Assembly: GCF_000241345.1 (NCBI RefSeq)
Contig: NZ_BAED01000020.1
Span: 124,001 to 188,000, forward strand
Reading direction: 5' to 3'
DNA length: 64,000 nt
DNA from: Gordonia amarae NBRC 15530
Lineage (GTDB): Bacteria > Actinomycetota > Actinomycetes > Mycobacteriales > Mycobacteriaceae
Position numbers and translations under genes: made by a program. The notes under the pieces are model-generated. The model saw nothing but the letters and a program-made list of their open reading frames with translations. It was not told the origin of the DNA and searched no databases. This document shows positions 7,278-13,979 of this stretch, piece by piece (positions within the stretch are counted from its first letter, which is position 1; each line of letters starts with the position of its first letter).

Positions 7278-8924
7278 GTGTATCGACTCGGGAAGCGCGC
7301 ATTCGGACTCGCACTGTGTGGACTTGCCGCGCTTCTGGTGGCGGGTGTCGTACCGGCACATGCCGCACCCGGCTCAGCGCACATCGAGGCCGGGCCTCCC
7401 GCCGACCCGGCCTGTCAGCCGCTGTTCTTCGGTACAACCGGTGTCCTGGGCGTCGGTGACGAGCCGCCGCCACTGTCCGCGGTCACCGGGCAGGGTACGT
7501 GGGGTGCACCCGCACCCGCCGCACTGAAGTTGCCGTCGCGAGTCCTACTCAAAGACGCCCGGCACGCGGTGTCGGAGACCTATTCGTTCGCACTCCGCGA
7601 GGGCCGGCTGTTCGCGCGGCGTTCGACACACGGGATTCCTGATCAGGGGTCGACGTGGCGTGAAGTGAATCTGCCGGAGTGCCTCGACGGCAAGCTCACC
7701 GGAATCTCCGCCGACCGGAATCTGCTGCTCGCCGTCGGCCCGGGCCGGCAGGTGTACAGCCACAGCATGCCGGACGGCGACCTGAATCCCGGCCGGTGGA
7801 CGTGGCGTTGGGGCCCGTACTTCTGGATGGGTTCAGGGGCCCGGTTGCCGGCGGATCTGAACGGGTTCGCCACCTCGGACCTGTCCACACCGGACACGTT
7901 TACCGACGGCGCCGGCCGCCGCCACGAACCGATCGGCGTGGCCACCCTGTTTCTGCTGCGCGATCAGGGGCGTCGTATTACCTATCTCGATCCGTGGTTG
8001 CCGACGGACGGCAGTCGCGAGGTGTGCCTGCCCGACGCCGGCACCTCACAGTTGGCGGGCATGGACGCCACCGGCTCGACGCTGATCGTCGCGGCCCGGT
8101 CCGGGGCGATCTTCACCCGGATGTACGACTTCGACCTGACCGGCGCCAACGCCGTTTTCGGCAAGTACACCTGGGAGACCGGCCTGCCCGCCGATTCCGC
8201 GGCGTGGCAGTTGCCGATCCCCGACTGGAAGCGACAACCGACTCCGCCCGGCGAGTTCACCGACCGGGTGACGATCGTGTCGACCGGACCGGATGCCGGT
8301 GACCGGGAGCTGCGGGTAGAAGGGCGCGCCGGCGGTGTCACCGGTGTGTGGGTGAAGCAGATCGACGCCGCACAGTGGCGGTTCGTCGAAACCGGCGCCG
8401 CCCTGACCGGGCAATCGCTGCCGGTTGCGACCACCCCGATCGACCGCAAACCCCGCCGTTACCTCGGCGCCATGGGCGGTGCGCGCGCCGAGATCGCCGC
8501 CTTCGACTGGGCGTGCACACCTACCAGGGTTCAGGTGCGGATCGGGAAGGGCGCCGAGTTGACCCTGCTGCTGCACGCCTACGATGGCATGCGGCAGGCC
8601 CCGCGTGCCCGCGGACTGAACGACGAGCCGCGCGAGTACAACGCGGCCCTTGAGGTCCCTGAGTCCACGTGGGATGAGCTCGATCACGCCGATCCGAGGG
8701 TGCGGGCGTGGGTCAGGGCGAACCTGACCGGACGATTCACCGTCAGCCCGGTATCGGCGACGGCCACGCGTTTACGCTTCCTCGGTCCGTGCTGGGAACT
8801 GACCCTGGACGGGAAACCGCCGCGCGCCGACGTCCTCTCGCAGGTCGACGTGGGGCAGCTCGCAGGTCGGCTGTCGCAGATCGTGAACGACGGGCGCGAC
8901 CCGGGGGAGTGCTTCGCCGGATAG
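7278..8924 (+). CDS. large secreted protein, paralogue of 61688-63295
   Basis: The 548-residue product begins with a clear Sec signal peptide (GLALCGLAALLVAGVVPAHA, cleavage AHA/APG). The mature part aligns by eye along its length with the protein at 61688-63295. Shared landmarks include TWREVNLPECLDG versus SWRKVTTPGCLDR, YLDPWLPTDGS versus YQDPWLPADHS, and GKYTWE versus GRYTWQ. Repeating blocks of short hydrophobic strands suggest a beta-propeller-like fold, but I recognise no named family. The GTG at 7278 lacks a ribosome site; the short upstream sequence ATTCAATACGCCCGTGT is nearly repeated at a decayed third copy (20019-20090), suggesting a conserved promoter with a leaderless start. Confidence 0.75.
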   Translation: MYRLGKRAFGLALCGLAALLVAGVVPAHAAPGSAHIEAGPPADPACQPLFFGTTGVLGVGDEPPPLSAVTGQGTWGAPAPAALKLPSRVLLKDARHAVSETYSFALREGRLFARRSTHGIPDQGSTWREVNLPECLDGKLTGISADRNLLLAVGPGRQVYSHSMPDGDLNPGRWTWRWGPYFWMGSGARLPADLNGFATSDLSTPDTFTDGAGRRHEPIGVATLFLLRDQGRRITYLDPWLPTDGSREVCLPDAGTSQLAGMDATGSTLIVAARSGAIFTRMYDFDLTGANAVFGKYTWETGLPADSAAWQLPIPDWKRQPTPPGEFTDRVTIVSTGPDAGDRELRVEGRAGGVTGVWVKQIDAAQWRFVETGAALTGQSLPVATTPIDRKPRRYLGAMGGARAEIAAFDWACTPTRVQVRIGKGAELTLLLHAYDGMRQAPRARGLNDEPREYNAALEVPESTWDELDHADPRVRAWVRANLTGRFTVSPVSATATRLRFLGPCWELTLDGKPPRADVLSQVDVGQLAGRLSQIVNDGRDPGECFAG

Positions 8925-8953
8925 GTCCATCGAGCGGCTCAGGCCACCAAAAC

Positions 8954-8989
8954 TATGTCAGGCTACGGAAACTTCCGGGGCCTGACATA
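8954..8989. terminator. 36-bp near-perfect palindrome
   Basis: Arms beginning TATGTCAGGC and ending GCCTGACATA pair over 17 bp with two mismatches and an almost absent loop. It lies 29 bases after the secreted-protein stop and could be its terminator, though no T-run follows. It also marks the left border of the mosaic of gene fragments, so a mobile-element end or recombination hot spot is an alternative. Confidence 0.5.
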
Positions 8990-9076
8990 AGAATCGTGGC
9001 CTGGATCACGAAGTACCGGTCCTCGCCCTCGACCGGCCGGAGGAGTTCGAACTCCTCGAAACCCTCGGCGTCGTCG
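8990..9076 (-). pseudogene. internal fragment of a MhuD/antibiotic-monooxygenase-like gene
   Basis: On the minus strand this stretch encodes GFEEFELLRPVEGEDRYFVI, which strongly resembles the conserved core of MhuD-type heme-degrading monooxygenases (GFxGFxLLRPVxGExRYFVxT in my memory of the mycobacterial protein). Only about 25 codons are kept; both the start and the remainder of the ferredoxin-like domain are missing. The homology stops near 9000 on one side and 9076 on the other, where the acyl-CoA synthetase fragment begins on the opposite strand. Confidence 0.5.
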
Positions 9077-9762
9077 CGATCTGGCTGCCGAACCGCGTCG
9101 AACTCCTCGTCGCCATGATGGCGGCGTGGCGGCTCGGGGCGATCGCCACACCGGTCAATCCCCAGTTCCTCATCCCGGAGGCGCAACGCCAGCTCGATGA
9201 CTGCGACGCCGCACTCGTCGTCGTCGAACGATATGAGCTCGACATCAATCGGCCCCAGCTGCTCGTCGATGATCTCGACACCACCCGCAACCCGTCGTGG
9301 CAGCCGCCCGCGCAGCCCGCTACCGACGACAACGCGCTGCTGATCTACACCTCCGGCTCGACCGGCCGACCCAAGGGTGTCCGCCTGGCGCACGCGAACC
9401 TCCAATACATGGGCAGCGCGATCGGACTGAACTCCGACCTGTCGTCGACCGACCACGCCCTGCTGATCCTGCCGTTGTTCCACGTCAACGCGATCGCGGT
9501 AAGTTTCCTGGCGCCGATCCTGGCCGGCGGTCAGCTCAGTATCACCGGAGCGTTCTCGGTCACCCGATTCTTCGACGACGTCGCGACGCTGCGGCCCACC
9601 TACTTCTCGGCCGTCCCCACCATCTACGCACTGCTGGTGTCGTCCAAACCCGATGACACCGACACGTCGTCGCTGCGCTTCGCGATCTGCGGTGCTGCAC
9701 CGATCTCGCGGGAGCTGCTCGCCCGTGCCGAGGAGGTACTCGGCCTTCCGATCCTCGAGGTT
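9076..9762 (+). pseudogene. acyl-CoA synthetase (AMP-binding) gene fragment, truncated at both ends
   Basis: In the frame of ATG 9115 the translation is a typical fatty-acyl/AMP-binding enzyme: VAIWLPN, then the phosphate-binding motif YTSGSTGRPKG (P-loop-like A3 motif), LPLFHVNA, and CGAAPISREL, up to GLPILE. Normal enzymes of this family are about 500 aa and continue with YGLTE; here homology breaks right after CTCGAG (9757-9762), and the N-terminal 40-50 residues are absent too. About 230 residues are left, so no adenylation activity is expected. The right-hand neighbour is a methyltransferase on the opposite strand that is broken at the same six bases. Confidence 0.8.
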
Positions 9763-10557
9763 GGTGTACCAGCAGGAGTTCCCCATGCGGGTGTAGTCGT
9801 AGTTCTCATCGGCAGGGTGGCCCAGTCTGGCGGCCTTATCAGCGTCGGCAGGGGCGATCGGTGTGCCCTTGGGTACGGCGAAGACCATGTCGCTGGTATT
9901 GCCAGTGGATCCGAACCAGAGCTGGTTGCTCTGGAAGAGTGGGAAGATCTCCTTGGTGGTCGGAAAGCTGTTCGGACCGATGATCGCGAACTTCTTGCCG
10001 GCGTCGAGGACCCATCGGATGAACTCTCGCCCAAGGGAGAAGGGGGGATTCGTCAGAATCACATCGGCCTCGTCGCGGAGCGCGGAGACCTCGGCGGAAC
10101 GAAAGTCGCCGTCGCCGTCAAGGTACTCCCATCTGAGGTCGTCGATGTTGATGACGCCGTCGCCGTTAGTGTCCTCTCTGGTCAGTACGAACTTCTTGCC
10201 GTTGATGCGGGTCTTGGACTCGTCGAACTGCGGCGACTCGGCCTCGAACAGCGTGGGCTGGTACGAGACCAGGTCGAGGTTGCTGTCGGGTGCGTAGCTA
10301 GTGGAGATCAGCTTCTTGAGGCCGAACCTGCTGAAGTTCAAGGCAAAGAACTTGGCGAAGTTCGACCACTCGGGATCGTCGCACGGGAGCAGGACCACCT
10401 TGTCGCGGAAGACATCCGGGTCGTAGTCGCGATAGGCGTTGACCTCGTTCTCGATGGTGGTCCACAGGGTGTAATACTCATCGAAAGCCGCGTTCTTCGC
10501 GGCGACGAGGCTGCTGTTGCCGCTGTTCCGCTTGGTCGTCGGGGTGGTCACTGTCAT
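9757..10557 (-). pseudogene. EcoRI-type adenine-specific DNA methyltransferase, 3'-truncated
   Basis: The start is ATG 10557. About 267 residues match the M.EcoRI family (adenine-specific methyltransferase EcoRI): CDDPEWSNF (59-67, SAM region), catalytic NPPF (170-173), and the conserved DGDGDFRS stretch. A DTNGDGVINIDDL segment (129-141) looks like a calcium-binding EF-hand/dockerin loop. Homology ends at CTCGAG 9757-9762; the frame then stays open antisense through the acyl-CoA synthetase fragment to 8953, giving a chimeric tail. The family's usual length is about 325 aa, so the C-terminal part is lost. No EcoRI-like endonuclease is adjacent. Confidence 0.8.
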
Positions 10558-10625
10558 GTTCTGATCGTAGTCAGCGGGACCGACAACGCCGGTGAGCGAC
10601 CTCGGGTTTGTCGAGAGAAAAAGAA

Positions 10626-10649
10626 GGAGAACCCCATGAGGGGTTCTCC
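10626..10649 (-). terminator. rho-independent-like terminator
   Basis: GGAGAACCCC (10626-10635) and GGGGTTCTCC (10640-10649) form a perfect 10-bp stem with a 4-base loop. Read on the minus strand it is followed by TTCTTTTTCTCTC, a T-rich tail, so it should end leftward transcripts coming from the small-gene run. It isolates the methyltransferase fragment from that run. Confidence 0.8.
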
Positions 10650-10672
10650 GGTCGCGGCGGGCAGGGAGCAAG

Positions 10673-10709
10673 TGAAGACCCCGCGAGCGCGCTGCCCACG
10701 GGGTCTTCA
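10673..10709 (-). terminator. hairpin after the 44-aa gene
   Basis: TGAAGACCCCG (10673-10683) and CGGGGTCTTCA (10699-10709) form a perfect 11-bp stem with a 15-base loop. The right arm contains the stop codon of the small leftward gene. It shares the GACCCCG core with the hairpins at 11374 and 12616. Confidence 0.65.
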
Positions 10710-10841
10710 GAGATCGAGGTCGACGGCGGCGACGATGGCCTCGGCTCGATACAGCGCGTTCAGCGCGTTGCCGATGTGCTGTGTGGCTTCGAACGCTGCG
10801 TCGATTTCTTCGGGGGTCATGTCCTCGTTGTCGTCATCCAT
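10707..10841 (-). CDS. small acidic hypothetical protein, 44 aa
   Basis: A short frame runs from ATG 10841 to TGA 10707 and encodes a very acidic N terminus (MDDDNEDMTPEEIDAAFEA) followed by a helical, Ala-rich tail ending AAVDLDL. The regular helical pattern, biased codons and the immediately following terminator hairpin support it as a gene. No strong ribosome site is seen. It belongs to the leftward run of acidic small genes of the mobile island; its function is unknown. Confidence 0.55.
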   Translation of the reverse strand: MDDDNEDMTPEEIDAAFEATQHIGNALNALYRAEAIVAAVDLDL

Positions 10842-10882
10842 GTGGCCAAGTAGATCGCAAGCGGGATAACGATGTTGATGGT

Positions 10883-11338
10883 TCAGTCGTCGCCGTAGAG
10901 GAATCGTCTGAGGAACGTCTCCTCGTCGATCAGGCCGGCCTTGTAGTCGTCGCTGAGGCGCCGCTGCCGCTGCTGCCGCTCCACCTCGTCGGGATCGACA
11001 AGACCAGCTTGTCGCCGGTACTCGTCGTGGGTGATTCGGCCCGCGGCGAAGTCGCGGGCGATGGGGCGGACGGACGGGTCGAGGGTGCGCCCGGCGGCAC
11101 CGAGAACGCCGTCGGCGAACTGCATGGCGGCGTCAGTCTCCTCGTCGCTGCGGCGGCGGGTATTGGGGAACGCCTCGTCGAACGCGGCCTCGATGGCCAG
11201 GTCTTCGGGGCTCCCGGGCGGCGGGACGATGCCGTCGCCAGTGCCGACGGTCGCGGCGAGTTCGTCGGCGATGGATTCGAGGCGGGCGGCCACGTCGGCG
11301 GCTCGGTGGTCGTAATCGTCGGTGTTATCGCTGGTCAT
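10883..11338 (-). CDS. hypothetical acidic mobile-element protein, 151 aa
   Basis: I start this at ATG 11338, preceded by AAGGAAG at proper spacing, rather than at the longer open frame that would begin inside the terminator hairpin at 11374-11407. The product is highly acidic and helical, with a C-terminal pattern of repeated D/E-E-Y/T-F-R-R elements (AAGRITHDEYRRQAGLVD and AGLIDEETFLRR). This twin short motif resembles the oligomerisation segments (SHOCT-like or antitoxin tails) common in plasmid and phage proteins, but I cannot name the family. It is the last sizeable gene before the 44-aa gene. Confidence 0.6.
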   Translation of the reverse strand: MTSDNTDDYDHRAADVAARLESIADELAATVGTGDGIVPPPGSPEDLAIEAAFDEAFPNTRRRSDEETDAAMQFADGVLGAAGRTLDPSVRPIARDFAAGRITHDEYRRQAGLVDPDEVERQQRQRRLSDDYKAGLIDEETFLRRFLYGDD

Positions 11339-11373
11339 GGTGGTAGTATCTTCCTTGTTCTCAGGGTGTGATG

Positions 11374-11407
11374 CTGACCCCGCACCGATTCGTCGGTGCG
11401 GGGTCAG
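11374..11407. terminator. strong 15-bp stem with TTCG loop
   Basis: CTGACCCCGCACCGA (11374-11388) pairs perfectly with TCGGTGCGGGGTCAG (11393-11407) around TTCG. It lies between two leftward genes of the mobile island (11468-11635 and 10883-11338) and probably terminates or attenuates transcription between them. Confidence 0.8.
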
Positions 11408-11467
11408 TGCTATCTCCAAGTCCATGGCCGGCGCTTGCGCCTGCCATGGGTGCCCCCGGCAGGGCGG

Positions 11468-11635
11468 TTACAAGTCAGGGTGATTCGGCCACATCCTGAC
11501 TAGATCCTCGTAGGCCGGTACGGGATCGGTCCATGCGTTGTCGTCGAGAATGTCGGAGATGGTGGCGTCGACGTCGATGGATTCACCACGACTGAGCCAC
11601 AAGATGTCGATCAGATCCTCATCGTCGTCGGTCAT
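11468..11635 (-). CDS. small acidic hypothetical protein, 55 aa
   Basis: The frame runs from ATG 11635 to TAA 11468. The product starts MTDDDEDLIDILWLSRG, is strongly acidic, and ends RMWPNHPDL. Its codons follow the local bias, and it sits 15 bases downstream of the 11651-11962 gene on the same strand, as expected for a polycistronic run. No family is recognised. Confidence 0.55.
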   Translation of the reverse strand: MTDDDEDLIDILWLSRGESIDVDATISDILDDNAWTDPVPAYEDLVRMWPNHPDL

Positions 11636-11650
11636 TGCTGGGATCATCCA

Positions 11651-11962
11651 TCAGGGGTCCGACAGCGCGACGTACGCGGCGGCGATGCCCAGGGCGTCGA
11701 GCAGCTCCCATGAGCCAACACCGTGCGGCGGGAAGCACTCGTCGAGACGTTGGCCCTCGCTCATCGCCCACCAGTCGGGGTCGTCGTCGCGGTCGTCGAA
11801 GTGGTCCAGAACGCGGGCGATGGTCGCGGCGTTTGGGCCGTCGGGTGCAGCGACGTAGCGCACGGTGCAGTCCTGGGATTGGGCGTCGGCGAGGATGTCG
11901 TCGTGCCATGCCTCGGGCAACAGATCGACGGCGGCGTCGAGCAACTCGTCGTCGGTCGTCAT
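11651..11962 (-). CDS. hypothetical acidic protein, 103 aa
   Basis: The start ATG 11962 overlaps the ardA stop (ATGA), suggesting coupled translation. The product (MTTDDELLDAAVDLLPEAWH at its start) is acidic with a Trp pair in the centre (DDPDWWAMSEGQRLDECFPP). Small acidic partners encoded with ardA are common on conjugative elements and phages; the role of this one is unknown. Confidence 0.65.
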   Translation of the reverse strand: MTTDDELLDAAVDLLPEAWHDDILADAQSQDCTVRYVAAPDGPNAATIARVLDHFDDRDDDPDWWAMSEGQRLDECFPPHGVGSWELLDALGIAAAYVALSDP

Positions 11963-12546
11963 CAGAAGCACCGGAAGATGTAGACACCGCCGTCGGGGTT
12001 TGGTGTCGTGCTGTACTCGCCGGACAGCCGGAGATCACGTGCAAACGCCGAATGGTCAAAGTACGTGACCAGCGGGCTGTCGTCGGGAATGCCCTCGAAC
12101 AGACCCATGTCCTCGACGTAGGAGTAGGCGTAGTCCTCCATTGAATCCCAAGTGCCGCAATAGCGCTCGCGGAAGTCGGACAAGCAGGGGATGTCACTGT
12201 CACCCTCGGCGATGTAGTCGCCGGATCGCACCCACGCGCTGATGGCCTGCCACTCGTCGGCGTCGTCGACCTCGTCGTAGAGCGCGCCCCACTGAGCGGC
12301 CTCTATCGCGTCCATCTCGCGGTGGACCGCGATGTTCTCCACATCGAGCCCCCAAATCTCCTCGCAGCCCTCGCTGGCGAAGTCGACCCGGCTGCCGCGG
12401 TGCACATCGGCGAGAGTGACCTCGTCGGCGCCGGACGCGGCGAACCAGTGGCCGACGAGCCGACCGGAGTTGTAGCAATGCAAGCAGCCCAGCCAGATAG
12501 CGGGTTCGTCGGCGTTGGTCCGGCGTCGGGCGGTGGTCTCGGTCAT
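11962..12546 (-). CDS. ardA: ArdA-family antirestriction protein
   Basis: The 194-residue, acidic protein (start ATG 12546, AGGAGG six bases upstream) has the ArdA layout: an N-terminal IWLGCLHCYNSGRLVGHWF strand region, a central acidic helix region, FRERYCGTWDSMEDYAYSYV, and a C-terminal YFDHSAFARDLRLSGEY. ArdA proteins mimic B-form DNA and block type I restriction enzymes when a mobile element enters a cell. Length is slightly above the classical 165-185 aa. It sits in the mobile island next to a broken orphan methyltransferase, so the remnant carried at least two anti-restriction functions. The leader contains a hairpin covering the ribosome site (12553-12580). Confidence 0.82.
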   Translation of the reverse strand: MTETTARRRTNADEPAIWLGCLHCYNSGRLVGHWFAASGADEVTLADVHRGSRVDFASEGCEEIWGLDVENIAVHREMDAIEAAQWGALYDEVDDADEWQAISAWVRSGDYIAEGDSDIPCLSDFRERYCGTWDSMEDYAYSYVEDMGLFEGIPDDSPLVTYFDHSAFARDLRLSGEYSTTPNPDGGVYIFRCF

Positions 12547-12552
12547 GGTGTG

Positions 12553-12580
12553 CCTCCTCGGCGTCGGGATGTCGAGGAGG
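12553..12580 (-). promoter_or_regulatory. hairpin sequestering the ardA ribosome-binding site
   Basis: On the minus strand CCTCCTCG (12580-12573) is complementary to CGAGGAGG (12560-12553), and the second arm is the ardA Shine-Dalgarno sequence. The loop is 12 bases. The pairing would hide the ribosome site unless opened. A related arrangement precedes the gene at 12838-13098. Confidence 0.55.
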
Positions 12581-12615
12581 GCTGGCCGGCGGCTGTGCCG
12601 ACGGGTGCGAAAGCA

Positions 12616-12646
12616 GACCCCGCACCGGTCGGAACGGTGCGAGGTC
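12616..12646. terminator. hairpin with GACCCCGCACCG stem
   Basis: GACCCCGCACCG (12616-12627) and CGGTGCGAGGTC (12635-12646) pair over 12 bp with one mismatch. The stem is nearly the same sequence as the one at 11374-11407. It lies between the 59-aa gene and ardA and is a probable intercistronic terminator or attenuator. Confidence 0.7.
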
Positions 12647-12652
12647 GGGAGG

Positions 12653-12832
12653 TCAGCGTCGGTAGCAGGCGTTTTCCAGCGCGTCGGCGAGTCCAAGAGC
12701 CACATTGGGACGCAGGATCAGCACCTCGGCACCGTCGGCGGTGACCACGATCATGCCGCTGGCATCAGTGGTGACGTGAAGTTGTTGTCCTGACTGGGAT
12801 TTCAGCGTCGGGTCTACGTCGATGTCGGTCAC
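12653..12832 (-). CDS. small hypothetical protein, 59 aa
   Basis: The frame runs from GTG 12832, five bases after the stop of the upstream gene, to TGA 12653. The product (VTDIDVDPTLKSQSGQQLHV at the start, then alternating hydrophobic strands and ALGLADALENACYRR) looks like a compact alpha/beta protein. It is part of the mobile-island run; no homologue is recognised. Confidence 0.55.
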   Translation of the reverse strand: MTDIDVDPTLKSQSGQQLHVTTDASGMIVVTADGAEVLILRPNVALGLADALENACYRR

Positions 12833-12837
12833 GTCGT

Positions 12838-13098
12838 CTACCCCTGCCCTGACGCGGTGATGCCGATGAGGTCGGGACGGGCCGGGCTGGCGACGACGGT
12901 CGCCTGGTAGATCGCTTCTACGCCGCTGTACTGGTCGCCTTCTCCCGTGTAGGTGAGCAACTCGTCAGTGGCCCATTCGTCGAGGTCAGCGCCGGGAGTC
13001 GGCGGCGGGACGGTCACGTCGATGGTGCGGTTGAAGAAATCGCCGGTGATGTAGGTGCTCTGGACGCGGATGGTGAGCGGGATGGTGGCGATGGTCAT
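12838..13098 (-). CDS. hypothetical protein, 86 aa
   Basis: The start ATG 13098 has GAGGAGAGG upstream, itself partly paired in a hairpin (13107-13130). The product is beta-rich (TIRVQSTYITGDFFNRTIDV near the start) and ends ARPDLIGITASGQG. No cysteine, signal or membrane segment is seen. Position and strand place it in the mobile-island operon; function unknown. Confidence 0.6.
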   Translation of the reverse strand: MTIATIPLTIRVQSTYITGDFFNRTIDVTVPPPTPGADLDEWATDELLTYTGEGDQYSGVEAIYQATVVASPARPDLIGITASGQG

Positions 13099-13106
13099 GG
13101 GGAAGT

Positions 13107-13130
13107 CCTCTCCTCAGTGGGTTGAGGAGG
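13107..13130 (-). promoter_or_regulatory. hairpin overlapping ribosome site of the 86-aa gene
   Basis: TCCTCA (13111-13116) pairs with TGAGGA (13123-13128) around six bases, extendable to the flanking CC/GG with a bulge. On the minus strand the downstream arm is the ribosome site of the gene starting at 13098. It echoes the ardA leader at 12553-12580. Confidence 0.45.
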
Positions 13131-13134
13131 GCTT

Positions 13135-13156
13135 CCGGCGGCGGCTGCGCCGCCGG
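13135..13156. terminator. GC-rich hairpin
   Basis: CCGGCGGCG (13135-13143) and CGCCGCCGG (13148-13156) form a perfect 9-bp stem with a 4-base loop, three bases beyond the stop of the leftward gene 13159-13893. It probably terminates or attenuates before the next gene. Confidence 0.65.
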
Positions 13157-13158
13157 GA

Positions 13159-13893
13159 TCAAGGGGCGCGGCGGGGTGGCCGGGCGCACACGTGCGGCGT
13201 GGTGCCGAACCGGTGTGCCGGGCACCGGGGCGGATTGTGCTGTTCAGCGGCCCGCGGGGCACCGCAGACGCCACAGATATTCTCGGTTTTCTCGTGGGCA
13301 GCTTTGATCAGTTCGCGGACGCCAGGGTGATCGTCGAAAGTCGTCAACCATCGGAGGCCGAAGTGTTTCTGGCCACCTTGGATCACTTCGTAGGGGCCGA
13401 CGAGATCGACGATAGATCGGTGGAGCTCGTTGGCCACCGGGACCCATCCGGCGGGTACGGAGATGACGCCGAAACGGACATCGCCGGGCGGCGCGTCAAT
13501 CGGGGTGATCGACGGGTCGAGGGGTTCCTGGCATGCCTCGGGCATCTGGTCGGCCCAGACCACACGGGTGCGTCTGAGGGAGCGGACCCAGGCTTGCAAG
13601 GCTCGGGTTGTTTGTTCGTCGAGGCCCAGGGCTTCGAGCTGCTCCGCCACTTCGTACCAGGGCTCGGTGAGTTCGTCGGCGAAATACTGCCGCATGAGTT
13701 CCCGGGCACGAGGGTCGGCGAGGGTGTGGGCGTGGGGGGCGTTGCGGCCGCGCATGTAGTGGCCGCGTCGGTCGATGTGTGCGAGAAGAGCCTCGACCTG
13801 TTCGGGGGTGCGTTCGAGGATGGTGGCTCCTTCGTGTGGGGGTTCCAGTGTGCCGAATCGGCGATCAGGATGGAGTTGACACAGAGTTGACAC
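13159..13893 (-). CDS. hypothetical mobile-element protein with C-terminal Cys/His cluster
   Basis: The 244-residue product is mostly helical and charged and ends with a probable zinc site: CGVCG (C-x2-C) followed by CPAHR and a late Cys. It is the first gene of the leftward mobile-island run, closest to the tRNA fragment where an integrase would be expected, but it has no tyrosine- or serine-recombinase motifs. The GTG at 13893 lies inside a tandem repeat and lacks a ribosome site, so the true start may be further in. Function unknown. Confidence 0.6.
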   Translation of the reverse strand: MSTLCQLHPDRRFGTLEPPHEGATILERTPEQVEALLAHIDRRGHYMRGRNAPHAHTLADPRARELMRQYFADELTEPWYEVAEQLEALGLDEQTTRALQAWVRSLRRTRVVWADQMPEACQEPLDPSITPIDAPPGDVRFGVISVPAGWVPVANELHRSIVDLVGPYEVIQGGQKHFGLRWLTTFDDHPGVRELIKAAHEKTENICGVCGAPRAAEQHNPPRCPAHRFGTTPHVCARPPRRAP

Positions 13894-13901
13894 ATTGACA
13901 C
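13873..13901. repeat. tandem GAGTTGACACA repeat
   Basis: GAGTTGACACA occurs twice back to back (13873-13883, 13884-13894), followed by a partial third TTGACAC (13895-13901). It overlaps the proposed start of the leftward gene 13159-13893 and lies about 80 bases from the tRNA fragment. Short iterated boxes near an attachment site can be recombinase arm sites or regulator sites; no protein is assignable. Confidence 0.6.
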
Positions 13902-13979
13902 GAACGCCAGGCCGAAGGCCCAGAAAGTGCCTCTGACGTTTGTCGACAGGAAAGTTCTGGGCCTGGTGAAACCCTCAAT

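Noticed and set aside
8953..9756. Long leftward open frame continuing the methyltransferase
   Set aside because: It is antisense to the recognisable acyl-CoA synthetase fragment; the translation is low-complexity and charge-rich, as expected from the opposite strand of a high-GC gene. Only its terminal MhuD-like piece has family resemblance.
13159..13893. Integrase beside the tRNA-Ser fragment
   Set aside because: The position is right, but the protein has no R-H-R-Y or serine-recombinase motif and ends in a Cys/His cluster.
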